DNA of 64,000 nucleotides from Cladorhizidae sp. MBARI D1340-BT2 (Eukaryota; Porifera; Demospongiae; Poecilosclerida; Cladorhizidae), in assembly GCA_028752905.1 (NCBI GenBank), contig JAQNBH010000006.1, forward strand, positions 26,711,811 through 26,775,810. Direction: 5' to 3'. A program made the position numbers and the translations under genes. How positions within the stretch are numbered: the stretch's first letter is position 1; each line of letters begins with the position of its first letter. This document shows, piece by piece, positions 20,802 to 32,150 of the stretch. The notes below the pieces were generated by a model. The model did no database searches. It saw only the letters and a list, made by a program, of their open reading frames with translations, and had not been told where the DNA came from.

Positions 20802-21641
20802 TTGGATTCAGGCTCCAGCCTACAGCTCATAATTAACAATGATTGTATCCTCGGGTTGGCCATCATACCTGTCCCCCACTCCCCCACAGGGTTCCATGGC
20901 TGGAACCAAACCAGATATAATCCCTGCCCAGTATACCATAACCATGCCCCTAGACATAATCCCTGCCCAGTATACCATAACCAGGCCCCTAGACATTATC
21001 CCTGCCCAGTGTACCATAACCAGGCCCCTAGACAAAATCCCTGCCCAGTATATACCATAACGCAGCCCCTAGACATAATCACTGCGCAGTATACCATAAC
21101 CAGGCCCCTAGACATAATCCCTGCCCAGTATACCATAACCCAGCACCTAGACATAATCCCTGCCCAGTATAACATAACCAGGCCCCTAGACATAATCCCT
21201 GCCCAGTATACCATAACCCAGCCCCTAGACATAATACCTGCCCAGTATACCATAACCAGGCGCCTAGACATAATCCCTGATGAGAACACCATCGATGAAG
21301 AAGGCGTTGATGCCCAGTATACCATAACCAGGCCCCTAGACATAATCCCTGCCCAATATACCATAACCAGGCCCCTATACATAATCCCTGCCCAGTATAC
21401 CATAACCAGGCCCCTAGACATAATCCCTGCCCAGTATACCATAACCAGGCCCCTAGACATAATGCCCTCCGAGTATACAATAATACCTGCCTACCATAAC
21501 AGAACTAAGCTGGACATGATTGACTCCCTCCAAACTCACCAAACCTCAAACCCTCTCCAACCCCTTCATAACACAACAGGCAGGACCCTCACACTACATG
21601 GCCTGTTGATGTTTTTTGGTTGTTATTTTTTTTGGGGGTAG
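20802..21641 (+). CDS. Open frame over 39-bp minisatellite, probably not a gene
   Basis: A 279-codon frame whose body is made of 13-residue repeats such as IPAQYTITRPLDI. Because the unit is 39 bp, several frames on both strands stay open through the array; the minus strand reads MSRGLVMVYWAGI repeats. A two-base insertion near 21051 shifts the frame, after which a different peptide repeat continues. There is no homology I recognise and no upstream signal. I regard coding as unlikely and list the frame because it is the longest in this region. Confidence 0.2.
   Translation: MDSGSSLQLIINNDCILGLAIIPVPHSPTGFHGWNQTRYNPCPVYHNHAPRHNPCPVYHNQAPRHYPCPVYHNQAPRQNPCPVYTITQPLDIITAQYTITRPLDIIPAQYTITQHLDIIPAQYNITRPLDIIPAQYTITQPLDIIPAQYTITRRLDIIPDENTIDEEGVDAQYTITRPLDIIPAQYTITRPLYIIPAQYTITRPLDIIPAQYTITRPLDIMPSEYTIIPAYHNRTKLDMIDSLQTHQTSNPLQPLHNTTGRTLTLHGLLMFFGCYFFWG
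20912..21480. repeat. 39-bp minisatellite, ~14 units
   Basis: The unit is close to CCCTGCCCAGTATACCATAA followed by CCAGGCCCCTAGACATAAT. About nine units precede a ~34-bp unrelated interruption near 21279-21312 and about four or five follow it. Units differ by scattered substitutions, including CCAGG versus CGCAG, CCCAG and CCATG variants. Confidence 0.9.
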
Positions 21642-22860
21642 GGGAGTTTACTGGTAGAGGAGGTGCCAAAAAACTGCCCCCCACAACTAATTGACCCAAA
21701 TAGGCCCACAACACAACACCACAAAAAAACATTCCTTCATAGTAAACTATCACATTTGGAACACTCCAACGGAAAGAAACTAAAATACAGAACAAGGATT
21801 GAAATTTTGCATCACACCAAACAAACCCTTCAGATTATTCCTCCATATTTCACATTAGATGGCTAAGATTATTTTAGAAGACAATCAGTAGGCTTCACAA
21901 GACACCCATGGTCCCTAAAAGCAATAGCAACCCCAAAGGGCAGTAAAATGTAAGAAAATATTATGAAATAGCAAGAGAAAGACAAGTAACCCGACTGAAC
22001 ATAAGTCCAGCATGTCTGCCAAGTAGAACAAGACCTTTCAACCTTAGCTAATGATAGATCAATAATTAAAAAATCAGTTGACAAAGGTTCATGCATAGTG
22101 GTAGGAGACACAGAAAACTAGATAAAAACAATATAGTAGACACAAATCTTTATAAACAAATAATGCATGATTCCACACCTTTTCCGAGGACATATCTTTG
22201 TCCTACACCTCCTGTTCTACAAGCAGAAGATGTTGAAAAGCTATCATGAAGCACATTATGGAAGAAGTAAGTAGATTCAGACTGTGTTACGTGTCATGAT
22301 CTCTTGAGTTCTTTGGTAGCTGGGCTTTAACTGGTTTTTAAGTCATAGCTTCACTACTAGATAGCATTTGCAATCTTTTTGTTCAAAGTAAGCTGTGCCA
22401 TAAGTAGGCATTAGCAAACCCTAGATCTTTAGTCAGTCTTTGTGTGCAAGGCTTTAACTAAGTAGGGTACTCTAAATCTACAAAGGTCAGTAGTTGATCT
22501 TTACCTAGACTAGACTAGTCAATAGCTTGTGTGTCAGCAGTCTCTAACTGGTATTATTGCAACATAGAGTTTGTTTTTTCACAGTTAACAGATTATTATA
22601 AAATTGTACATAATGGAGGGGGGAAAAGTTGCTAGAGGGCTATATTCGTAAGGTTATTCGAACATGCTGATTGGCAACAAATAAGAAGTAAGCAGGATTT
22701 TGGTGATGACACCTCGGCCACCAATTAACCCTTGCAAGATTTACACCAACCTGTATCTAGCTGTCTAGCCAACATTTCACCAATCTGTTGACAAACATTC
22801 TTATTTGGAGAGGGCTAGTAACGTTGTGCATGTTATGCATCGAAAAGAAGTAACTTTATT
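21642..22860. other. No gene seen
   Basis: A 67-codon plus-strand frame at 21663-21866 (KLSHLEHSNGKKLKYRTR) is open but unassigned. The rest is AT-rich with stops in all frames. Confidence 0.35.
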
Positions 22861-22866
22861 GGACAT

Positions 22867-23142
22867 TTGATTGTGTATTTGTTTCACTTCAGCCATTTAA
22901 GAAGGGAATGTTCTTCTTTGGAGAATCATCAGAGGGAATTAACTCAACTGTGTGCCACCTCTGGAAAGCAAGTTGGCTCTGGCAAATCCCCCAGTGCCCC
23001 TCAGCCTTCTTCAGTGCCACCACAAGGTTCAAAGAAGTTAGCATCCCATTGCTACAATTACCTTAGTTACAGACCACCTGATTTTAGACTAGTGATTGGA
23101 AGACAGTCACTCAAAAGTGGGACTGCTAAAATAAATTTTTGA
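22867..23142 (+). CDS. Exon-like frame, unassigned
   Basis: After a plausible acceptor (TTTCACTTCAG near 22890) an open stretch reads SHLRRECSSLENHQREL, then a Ser/Pro/Gly-rich segment, SGKSPSAPQPSSVPPQG. It looks like an exon rather than noise but I do not recognise it. Downstream to 23540 the sequence is pyrimidine-rich and I see no gene. Confidence 0.25.
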   Translation: MIVYLFHFSHLRRECSSLENHQRELTQLCATSGKQVGSGKSPSAPQPSSVPPQGSKKLASHCYNYLSYRPPDFRLVIGRQSLKSGTAKINF

Positions 23143-23547
23143 CAATTTCTCCAATTTAGAGGGGAAAAACCATTTTTTATTGTGGCATCGTTCAGTGTGT
23201 GTAGAGGAGACTTGCTGCTTTCTTTTTCATTCCTTATATACTTTTTTTTTTGACTTTTTGGTTCTTGTTTTTCTCTCCTTTTTCCCCCCTTCTTTCCCCC
23301 CCCCCATCTTTCAAGATTTCTTCACTGTGAGCATCACCCATTTCTCGTCCTATGGGTGGACTAAGAAATAATTTTCGGCCACTTCAAATATTTCTCTCCT
23401 CCTTCCCCTTCACCTCCTCCCCTTCTAGCAAACTATCGTATTAGAAACTTGGTCCTGACGGCTTAGCTTGTTGATTGATGATTGATTGTTTGGTACTTAC
23501 AGGACCACCCTGACCATGAGGAACTCTATCTAAGGCATCTGCTCAAT

Positions 23548-23968
23548 GGGATGTCCGAGTACAAAAAAATTCTGAAAGAGATAAGATTTCGGTTGCTCTG
23601 TAACTAAACCATAATATATTGTGTGTTGAGCTCATCATTTGTGATATACAGAGGGAGGCCACTTAGTTACTTAACATGTCTGGCAATCAGACGCTTCAAG
23701 AAGCTCCTCCGTTGGAATTGCAGCCTATATTAAAGTCCTTTTTCCATTTTAATGGAAAATGGGAAAATTTGTGAGCACATGTGTCCAAAGGATATAATAC
23801 CATTCGCGTAATGAGGAACATCATCCAGCAGTTTCAATTAGCTCTTCAAACTCCTCCAATTAGCACTTCTCACAAATGAGCTCAACTACTTTACAATATA
23901 TTATGGTTTAGTTACAGAGCAACCAAAATCTTATCTCTTTCAGAATTTTTTTTGTACTCGGACATCCC
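23548..23968. mobile_element. MITE-like element with ~95-bp inverted arms
   Basis: The left arm begins GGGATGTCCGAGTAC at 23548 and runs to about 23643. The right arm (23873-23968) is its near-perfect reverse complement, ending GTACTCGGACATCCC. A ~230-bp centre separates them. No transposase and no clear target duplication are seen. The right edge lies only three bases from the start of the duplicated Ginger1 segment. Confidence 0.75.
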
Positions 23969-23971
23969 AGC

Positions 23972-26121
23972 AGGTGCAGGAATCGATCAGAAAAGTATCA
24001 GGATAGCAAACGAAAATGTGCAGAGGGTACTGGATGTTCAGGATAGTGCACAGAAAAGTGCCATTCGATCTTGTTATAATTATTGGTACTTATTATAAAA
24101 CGCAAAACTAAGAGTGCATTATACATTTTTGGAGCTCAAAATCTCTAAATTGCACATTGTAGCAATATGGTATATTATTTTCCAAATTCTTATATACTAA
24201 AATATAAACATGGTTTTTGGTGTAAGCCTTCAGCTAAAGATGCATATACCTTGAATGTGCTGCTTGTAGTTATGATTTCTATGTATGATGTTTGTGTACT
24301 TATGTAGATATGTACTCCCCACAACTTATGGTATCAATACAAGTGTCCAGTCTCCAACAAAGCAACAGTGTTGATGTTCTACCGAACAGCTAGGGGTTCC
24401 ATAGCCATCAATAATGCAAAACATGAGAATGAGCAGGAGCTTCTCTACGAAAACATCTCACTCACTATGTCTCCTGAAGACATACAATATAATTTGGAGA
24501 AGCATGTGGCAGATGTAAGAACAAAACTGACTGGCAAACATAAATATATGACATGGAATTGCTGACACTTTTTTGTAACCAAAAATGGGGGACAAATAGT
24601 TTAATGAAAATGTTTGATGCACTCCCCAAAAATCATGTTACAGATCCGTTTTATTTTGTAATCACATAGGTACATATGAGAAGATATGGCTAAAGCGAAG
24701 CATAAAGCTTATTTCGATTCCAAGCCCAAAAGAGGCTAATAGATTTGTTTTTATGAATTAATGTGTACCTTTAATGTGTGCCTTTATATAAGCTGAATCA
24801 AATTGGAGTCCCATTGTTGTTACTGAGAAAAAATCGAAAGGCTAAGAATAATAAAATTTTCTGGATAGATGTAATTCCGAATTTTGATAAATGTTAGAAT
24901 GTCCTTGTCTGATTTTTGTGATATATTTTTTATCTGTCGCTCGACCTTTACTGGATGGTTTTAATTTTATATTACTAACCTGTTGACTATCATAGGTGAT
25001 TGTGTCCTTAAAAGAGGAATGCAAGGAAGGTATCCATAAAAGGAGACAGGCTGGTCCATGACTAGTTGGGACCCTATGTAATCGTCTATGTCTCACCCAA
25101 AGGACTCTGCACACTGCAGGATAACAACCAAAACATTATGAAGGTTAAAGTTAATGTCGGGCTCTTGAAGCCTTACTTAACTAGATAGATGCCAGTTCAA
25201 CATGAGATACCTTCATCCATCCTGTCACACAACACCAGTTCGAACAACCCTGGACCATCTGATGAGTTGTGTTATACAGCTTCCCCTGGGAGTCCAGAGA
25301 AGAGGCAGTGCCTAATCATTAGACAGACTAAGAAAGATAGTCCAGTCCTCCCACCACCTGATATAAACACACCTGTCTCTAGTGAGCCAACACCAGACTG
25401 TGTTGTAACCAGTGTTACACAAGTTGTGCCTAGAATGCTTGGAAAACCCTTGCCTTGCAAACCACCTGTCCATATCCAAATCATGAATACTGGTGGCCAC
25501 TGGGTCTGTGTGTCCAGCATAGGAATGCCCAAGGGGACTGTGCGGGTGTATGACAGCCTCTATACAAGAACCAGTAAGAAATAACCTGAATGATAATATT
25601 TTATATGCTAAACTTTAAAAAAAATTACACATTCTGATTAGGTGGATCAAGAATTAATTGTTGTCAATTTCCAACAACTTTTATGACATGCATTGGAAAT
25701 TGAATAATGTCATTGGATCAAACAGTGTTGTTTTATTTTAATCCTCTCAATTAAAAAAATTGGGCTCCTTGATAACTACAGCTGTGAGCTTAGAAATCTA
25801 TACTCTATTTTTTACTTACATAGTATCTCAACTCTAGCATCTTATTAAAAACCAGGGCCTTGCAAGAGTGTCAATTTCACCTAAATATGATTCACAGCTC
25901 AATATTAATGGCAAGATGCCAATGTATGGTACAACAATGAACCCACTAAAATAGGTACTGTACGTGTTACCATTCAATCAATTCTTGGAAATAAATAGTA
26001 GTTATAACACTACAAACAATTAATAGTTGTTTCGTTTGTTTGTTCTTACTGTTGTTGGATCATTGCAGAACTGGATACACTAAAATGCCTGGCATGGATG
26101 GAATTATATCAAGGAAGCCAC
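23972..26121 (+). pseudogene. Second copy of the Ginger1 3' half, damaged
   Basis: This segment matches 14398-16753 almost base for base, introns included, so it arose by DNA duplication. It begins inside the MITE of intron 2 and ends where an LTR starts at 26122. Relative to the first copy it has a 7-bp deletion in the exon-3 equivalent (near 24370), a TAG stop (near 25185) and a 186-bp deletion at 25472 corresponding to 15937-16122. That last loss is in frame and removes 62 codons N-terminal to the protease His. The exon bearing the protease Cys is cut off by the LTR. No functional product is expected. Confidence 0.85.
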
Positions 26122-26647
26122 TGTCAGAAACCTTTCTGACTAATGAATACCAACCACAACCGCCTGTTCAACCACACAAGCAGAAAGTACATCAGGATAC
26201 ACAACCACAAACCACACAGAATAGACATAGCCACTCGTTCTCACCAGTAGTCATGGAAGACCTTCGAAAGTATTCTATAGACACAGCACGGACAACCGCA
26301 AGTATTCTGATTGGTCACCAGGAAAGGGAGTGTCCGGAAAAACAGCTCGGAATGATAAAAGACAGCTGAACAAACTAGAACATAGAGAAAAAGCCAGAAA
26401 GACTTATTTATAAGCTATACTGTGTGCATGTAGCCTGAGTATTCGAAAGTGCATATATATTCATTGTTGTAAGAACCACTTTGTGTATGAGCATATCTAT
26501 ACTCGGGGAAGGGAGGCTGCTAGGATTTAGCAGTAGGTCTACTATTGGATTGTGGGCGTCAATCAGTGTGATTGTGAGACTTAGGTTACTTGGTGTCTGG
26601 ATAGACAAAGTAGGACCTAGGTGGAGCTTAGGAGAGATTCACTGACA
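26122..26647 (+). repeat. 5' LTR of element A
   Basis: It starts TGTCAG and ends CTGACA, an inverted terminal pair. It is inserted into the Ginger1 copy after AAGGAAGCCAC. The first bases form a hairpin (GTCAGAAA, two-base loop, TTTCTGAC). The primer binding site lies two bases downstream. Confidence 0.75.
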
Positions 26648-26649
26648 AC

Positions 26650-26669
26650 TGGTGGCAGCGGTGGGATTC
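26650..26669 (+). other. Primer binding site, tRNA-Leu type
   Basis: TGGTGGCAGCGGTGGGATTC is complementary over 20 bases to the 3' end (with CCA) of the animal tRNA-Leu isoacceptors ending in CCGCTGCCA, as I recall that sequence. Confidence 0.75.
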
Positions 26670-27255
26670 TCTTAGTGAAAGGGAATCCTAGGAATGTGAA
26701 TTTGTTCTGTTGTATCTATATTTTTCCCCCTTCTAAGAGAGTTGTGTAACAGCTAGACAGGGACAACTCAGGTGATCACTACCTTGGAGTTTGAAAACCA
26801 GATCCTCTACTCGAGCTAGGTTGTTAGTTCTATTAATTTCTCGTTTTGTCGTTCGATCGTTTGGGGAGACACGGTTCGAGACCGATATCTAAGATGACAG
26901 ATGAGTCGTACGGTTAACAGAAGTCTACTCAAGATATGTTAAATTTAAATGTATAAGATACATATAATTATATACATCTTCAGGTATTTATCAAGCCTCA
27001 AGGTAGCAAGCACCAAATATGCTCTTGTCATCCCTCTGGGGTTAGGGTAGGCACATGTAGCAAGCACTGAGGAGATAGACTGTGATAAATCATATGTGCC
27101 TTTCACTGGCATAAGCGACTTAAGTCGCGAAATATGCCTAAAGCTTGCCTCTAATATACTCCTGAATATCAGGAAAATACGGAATGAGGAAAGGGAAGTA
27201 AACGTGTCAGCAAACATCACTTCCGGTTCATTCCCGGTCTCGAAGAGACCCGCTT

Positions 27256-27660
27256 TAGTAGAGACGAAGCGTTAAGACTTCCTATTTGAGGATGACTTCG
27301 GCCTGTTCGAGATTGATGTTAGTGAAGAAGAGGAAGAAGGTGCCTGTGCTTACCTGTGAAGTGGCGTAGTTGACGGTGATGCTATGGCAGCTATAACAGA
27401 AGCTGTTGGCACCGACCACGAAGCAAGTTTTCAAAGTATAGGTCGCTCTACTCTGCCAAGTGAAGCTTCAGACGATAGTGATGATCATGAAGACTTCCCC
27501 CAAGGTAAGAATAGATAAGAGTTGTATAGTAAAGCCTAGTAACTAGCATAATAATATGAACTATTTCTCCTTGGAAGGTAGTTTCACTCTCATGGACCTG
27601 GAGGAGGAGGAGGAAGCAGCAGAGGAGAAGACAGGGTTGGAGGAGAGGTTATTATTTATA
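27256..27660 (+). other. Acidic exon-like stretch, unassigned
   Basis: A frame reads DFLFEDDFGLFEIDVSEEEEE, a stop, then TLPSEASDDSDDHEDFPQ up to a donor (GGTAAGAATAG near 27505). A second acidic piece (LMDLEEEEEAAEEKTGLEE) follows at 27590. It recalls the acidic N-termini of the piggyBac proteins here, but no ends or core are present. It lies between the LTR and gag of element A and may be an older insertion. Confidence 0.25.
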
Positions 27661-27845
27661 TATATATATATATTTTATAATGTAGCATTATGTGTTTGTC
27701 TGAGTTATGCTGAACATGCAGACCTTCACAGTGCCAAGCATTGCCCTTTTATTTTTTATCTATATTTATTTATAATTATGTTATGCACACTTTGCACATA
27801 CTTTTATTTATTTTTCAGTACTATGGATCCTAGCCCTTACTTCCT

Positions 27846-28110
27846 CTCTGTTATGCTATTCACATCTTTGTGGTTTGTTATAAAAATGTTGTTGACAAAT
27901 AGTTGTTGTTTACCAAACCTTGACTAGCTAACATTGCTGATTTCATGTGTATGAAACCGAGCTGAAATCAACTTATAATGATATTCACATCTTTGTGGTT
28001 TGTTATAATCAACCAAAAAATTGTTGTTGATAAACAGTAGTTGTTGTTGACAAAAAGTTGACCAGCTAACATTGCTGGTTTCATGTGTAATATGAAATTG
28101 AGATGATATA
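27846..28110. repeat. ~130-bp direct duplication
   Basis: Two diverged copies share ATTCACATCTTTGTGGTTTG, a GTTGTTGA segment and CAGCTAACATTGCTG or CTAGCTAACATTGCTG followed by TTTCATGTGTA. Confidence 0.75.
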
Positions 28111-28299
28111 AACCCGATATAAACCCTTTTATTTTACTTCCTGTCTCTTATAACAATATTCACATTTTTTAAATTTTCCATAATATCTCTTCATGCATCA
28201 GCTATCACCTGATATATAGTTGTTGGGTACTTGTCTTCATGTGGTCCTCTATAAAAAAATTATGTGAAATTGTGTCAATTTTTGTAAAAAGTCCTCCGT

Positions 28300-29040
28300 A
28301 AATCTGCCAGTGAAAGATTACCTGAGAAACTTTGAACAAACCCTAACAGAGGTGGGACTTCCACTAACAGAAAGGACCAATATATTACGGAAGCAAGTCT
28401 CCGGGATAGTGATGGAAGCTTTTCAGGAACTGGACCTGAGCTTACATTACTAAACATTGAAGACTTCGCTGCTTGAGCATCTGGGTTGTACGGATACTAG
28501 AGCCATAAAAACTATTTGGAGAAACTCACCAACAGACAACCTGTCACGTAGACACAATCTCACTCAGATTACGAAGAGCATCAACTGATTCGCAAAGCGA
28601 ATGGAAAGCAAAAAGGACTTCACGATGGAGATGTTTCGAGGAACATTGACGCCTTACTACTCGCCAGAGGTATGCCATGCACTGAGAGGTAATACTTACA
28701 AGGATACTCCGGAGATCATCGATGAGCTGGAAGCTACTTCGGAATCAAAATCCTTTAACGAAAGAAGCAAGATGCACAAGAGACAACTGGAGGGACAAGA
28801 CTCCGGCAGAAAGATGAGTCCCAGGGAACAGACACCTACTAATGGATCAGGTGGGCATCTAACTAAGGGTAGAGATGGGGGTTCCCCATTGAGCATGATT
28901 GAGTTGTTGGTGGCCAAGGTGTAGCCGGTGGTACACAGAGGTGTAGATCATTTCCTAAGGACATAGTTTGCTTTGAATGCAATGAAACATGGCATTTTAA
29001 GAGGTATTGCCCAAACAGTAAGGTCAAAGCCAAGCTAGGC
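28300..29040 (+). pseudogene. gag-like fragment of element A
   Basis: Broken frames include an open stretch at 28601-28924 (TMEMFRGTLTPYYSPEVCHA, then a Lys/Arg/Ser/Gly-rich segment). At about 28968-29012 there is a CCHC zinc knuckle, CFECNETWHFKRYC, typical of nucleocapsid. Stops near 28922 and elsewhere separate the parts. Confidence 0.6.
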
Positions 29041-29089
29041 ATGATTAGTTTTGAGTCTGAGGCTGAGGAAATTCAGGAGTTGCTCAGAA

Positions 29090-29690
29090 CCGGGGATATA
29101 AATGGTAGACCGTGTAGGTGCCTCATTGACACTGCAGCCAACAAAACAGCAGTCCCTGCTAGGCTCCAACTGAATGTTTTACTGGCAAGACAGCTACTGC
29201 AAGACTAGCTAATCAGAGGGTCGTCACATTTAAAACAGCAACCATAGACTTAAAGGTAGATGGAATAACTAAGTCCATGGATGTGTTTGTAGTTGGTGAG
29301 GATACAAAGCATGTCCTGTTGGGAAAGGACCACCCCTGGGTGAGGTCTTGGATTGCTGGAAAATCCAAGCCAAGGGTGCTGGCAGATGATCCTGTACCAT
29401 TACCTGTGTTCAAAGTCAGGCACTATTGGCAGAGAAAGCCGCTAACCAGATTGAGGATAGCAAGGATGGCACTTGCACTAGGCAGCTACCCCTTACACTA
29501 CCGAAATTGCATGAAAAACCAATATCCCAACCCAGAAGGAAGAAAGCCAAAACAACCTAAACTAGTTACTTGTGATCGTGTTGACCATGAGACAGATAGC
29601 TTATTAACAGAAGTAGAGGAAGTGAGCACCGATACCAGTCCCAAGAGGAGGACACTCACATCAATTCTTCTGCTAATGATGAATTGCTGA
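29090..29690 (+). pseudogene. Retroelement protease fragment of element A
   Basis: CLIDTAANKTAVPARLQ near 29120 carries the aspartic protease active-site signature (DT-A). A frame change near 29200 leads to MDVFVVGEDTKHVLLGKD, the expected second half of the protease fold. The 29360-29690 continuation is a charged linker I cannot assign. Confidence 0.55.
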
Positions 29691-29861
29691 GTGGGTACAT
29701 GTACAAGGGAGATGAGGCGATAGAAGAGATATTGAGGCAGGAAACCTTCAAGGGTTAGAGGGAGGTCATGTGAGTGAGTTGCCGTTTCTGACCCTTACAA
29801 AAGGGAAGGTGGAAATGCTGGCTCTAACAGAACAGCAAAGAAGGATGGGATATTAGAGGAG

Positions 29862-30250
29862 ATGAGGTGTAACGCTGATAGGCAGGAAGATGAACACTTC
29901 TATCTGGGAGGTGTAATATTGCATAGCAAACGGGCTGACCCAGGGAGAGAGTTCACCAGAGTGGTGGCCCCCTCTTGTAGGAGCAAGGAGACATTAACAG
30001 CTCTACACAAACAGGCCTACGAAAATGAAGAAAGCTACAAAGAAAAATCTAAACAGGCCTATGATCAGAGATCCAAACCAAGGAGTTATGAACTCGGGGA
30101 CATGGTGCTCTGTCACAACCCAGGGTTGACAGGAAAACTCCACTCAATTGGGATGGCCCATACGAAGTCATAGCTAAACTGTCTGACTGTAACTATACAA
30201 TAGCTGTCCCTAACAAAAGATCAAAAAAGCTAACCATGAGTGGAAGATGC
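29862..30250 (+). pseudogene. Integrase C-terminal part, upstream of RT
   Basis: KEKSKQAYDQRSKPRSYELG, DMVLC and then, one frame over, WDGPYEVIAKL near 30145-30180. This is the GPY/F module that ends Ty3/gypsy integrases. The catalytic core expected before it is missing between about 29690 and 29862. It leads directly into the region before reverse transcriptase, so integrase precedes RT here. Confidence 0.65.
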
Positions 30251-31084
30251 CACATGCTAATCTACTTAGACTCATTATGGCAGACAAATCTGAGGACACA
30301 CCGAATTCCATAGGTAGTGTCAAGATGAATTTATCCAATGCTAGGAAATCACAGTTGAAGGCCATTCTAAAGTACCGTACCCTGAAAGGGCTGAGCTTGC
30401 TGAAACACGACCAATGTGAAATCCATTTAGAGGAAGGAAACCCACTCCGCTTACCCCCCAACAGAATTGCCCCTGCAATGAAAAATGATCTTAAGAAGGA
30501 GATAGATGAGCTTGGGTATACTCATTCCATCCAAAAGCCCATGGTCATCCCCTATGGTACCGCCTAGGAAAAAGGTGACTAGGGATGTACGACTCTGTAT
30601 TGACTACAGACAGCTAAATAAAGTCACAATCAATGACCCGCTCCAGATGCCATGCATTGAGGACCTACTGAGCCAAGTGGCTAATGCTGTCTGGCTTTCC
30701 AAGATTGATCTGAACAAGGGATTCTACCTGGTCCTTCTTGGTAGAGCCAGCCAGGATAAGACAGCTTTCTGCACCCCGTGGAGGAAATAAACATTTACCC
30801 GCATGCCATTTGGTGTCAAAAATGCATCAGCAGCTTTCCAAAGGTGCATGGAAAACACTCTAGATCATTTGAGAGACTGCTGCGCGACATATATTGATGA
30901 TATATTAATATTTTCTGCTACTTGGAAGGAACATGTACAACGCATTGAAGAAGTGTTGAAAGCATTGGTAGATGCTGGGCTGACTACGAACCTAGACAAA
31001 TGTGCACAGTCACTAGAGTATCTGGGACACCAAATTGGACATGGCTTTGTAAGTGTGCCAGAAGCTAAAGCTAAGGCGCACTGA
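30251..31084 (+). pseudogene. Reverse transcriptase of element A
   Basis: Successive frames read LCIDYRQLNKVTIND, LSKIDLNKGFY, MPFGVKNASAAFQRCMEN and the catalytic YIDDILIF motif near 30890, then LEYLGHQIGHG. A frame change lies between the N-terminal part and 30506. A TAA occurs at 30788-30790 and another stop at 31082-31084. The active-site Asp pair is kept although the gene is broken. Confidence 0.85.
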
Positions 31085-31116
31085 AGGACTTCCATAGACC
31101 TAGGAATCAGAAAGGG

Positions 31117-31883
31117 TTGAGGGCTATCTTGGGGACCGCCAGTTACTACTGGAAATTTATACCTCATTTTGTTAGGTGGGCGGGTCCCCTGTTCGATGCC
31201 CTGAAGAAGGGTGCAACCTGTTGCCTGGAATTGAATAAGAGAGAGTCAGATGCATTTAACCATATTGTTTCTGTTCTATTTGACGAGCACTCGCTCATTA
31301 TTCCCAGAGCTGATGATGAGCTGATTCTCCACACTGATGCCTCGATCCTCGGAATTGGTGCTGTACTCTCAGTAAAGAGGGAGGGAGAGGAACAACCCGT
31401 CGCCTACTTCTCTAAGCGAACCACTCCCACCGAAACAAACTACACTGTTTCCGGACTCGAATGCCTGGCTGTGGTCAAAGCTGTCGACCACTTTGCTATT
31501 CATCTAATTGGCCGCCACTTCACTGTCCTCACTGATTACCGGGCTCTGCTAGCTCTAAATGGTCTACTCGACTGACAGGCAGACTGATGCGCTGGGCACT
31601 GGCCCTACAGATGTTCCAGTTCGAATTTAATTACCAGCCAGGCATGTTAAATCACAATGCAGATGGATTGTCGCGACAATGCTGGCCTGAAGATGAAGCG
31701 CTGGTGAGAGTGACTGAGGGAGCTAGGGAAACACCGCTGATTCCGTCGCCTATTAAAGTCTCAAACATGAGATCAGATCCACACTCCAACGGAGGACCTT
31801 CAGCTGGGGGAGGAGTTGTTTCATCTCAGGAAGGCGAGATGTTGAGGGCAGAATCATCAACATGGACCATGGATGACCTTTAG
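31117..31883 (+). pseudogene. RNase H of element A
   Basis: The RT thumb/connection (ILGTASYYWKFIPHF) is followed by RNase H with ILHTDASILGIGAVLS, GLECLAVVKAV and TVLTDYRALLAL, then after a stop and frame change YQPGMLNHNADGLSR. The acidic residues are present. A purine tract (GCTGGGGGAGGAG, 31803-31815) lies near the end. No integrase follows. Confidence 0.8.
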
Positions 31884-32150
31884 GCATTAACACATAGATT
31901 ACTGAGGGACAAGTTATGTCACACCAAACACACTTAGATATTATATAGCCTAATGTGAGCCTACCTAGTTATAGTATATGGAACTTTGCTGAGTGTATGT
32001 AAGAATGTGTGACATCCTGTTTCCTGATATAAGAACCCTGACTGACCGAGGTTCATGAGATTTGCCTTGTCCTGTAATTGCAACCTTGTGTCTTCATTAA
32101 TAATCTAAATTCTCTGATTGCAAGATATGGGTGCTATTTACTTAAGCATA
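31817..32150 (+). repeat. LTR-like segment after element A body
   Basis: It starts TGTTTCATCTC directly after a purine tract and its first 25 bases can fold into a hairpin (CATCTC, eight-base loop, GAGATG). It is followed at 32155 by TGGTGGCAGC, which matches the first ten bases of the primer binding sites of both elements. That is expected after a 5' LTR, not a 3' one. It does not resemble the LTR at 26122. Confidence 0.45.

Noticed and set aside
20820..21480. Minus-strand frames with MSRGLVMVYWAGI repeats
   Set aside because: A by-product of the 39-bp minisatellite. No start context or similarity.
27556..27927. 123-codon frame as a gene
   Set aside because: Beyond its acidic first 30 residues it is AT-rich hydrophobic translation across a TATA run. 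Only the acidic part is noted.
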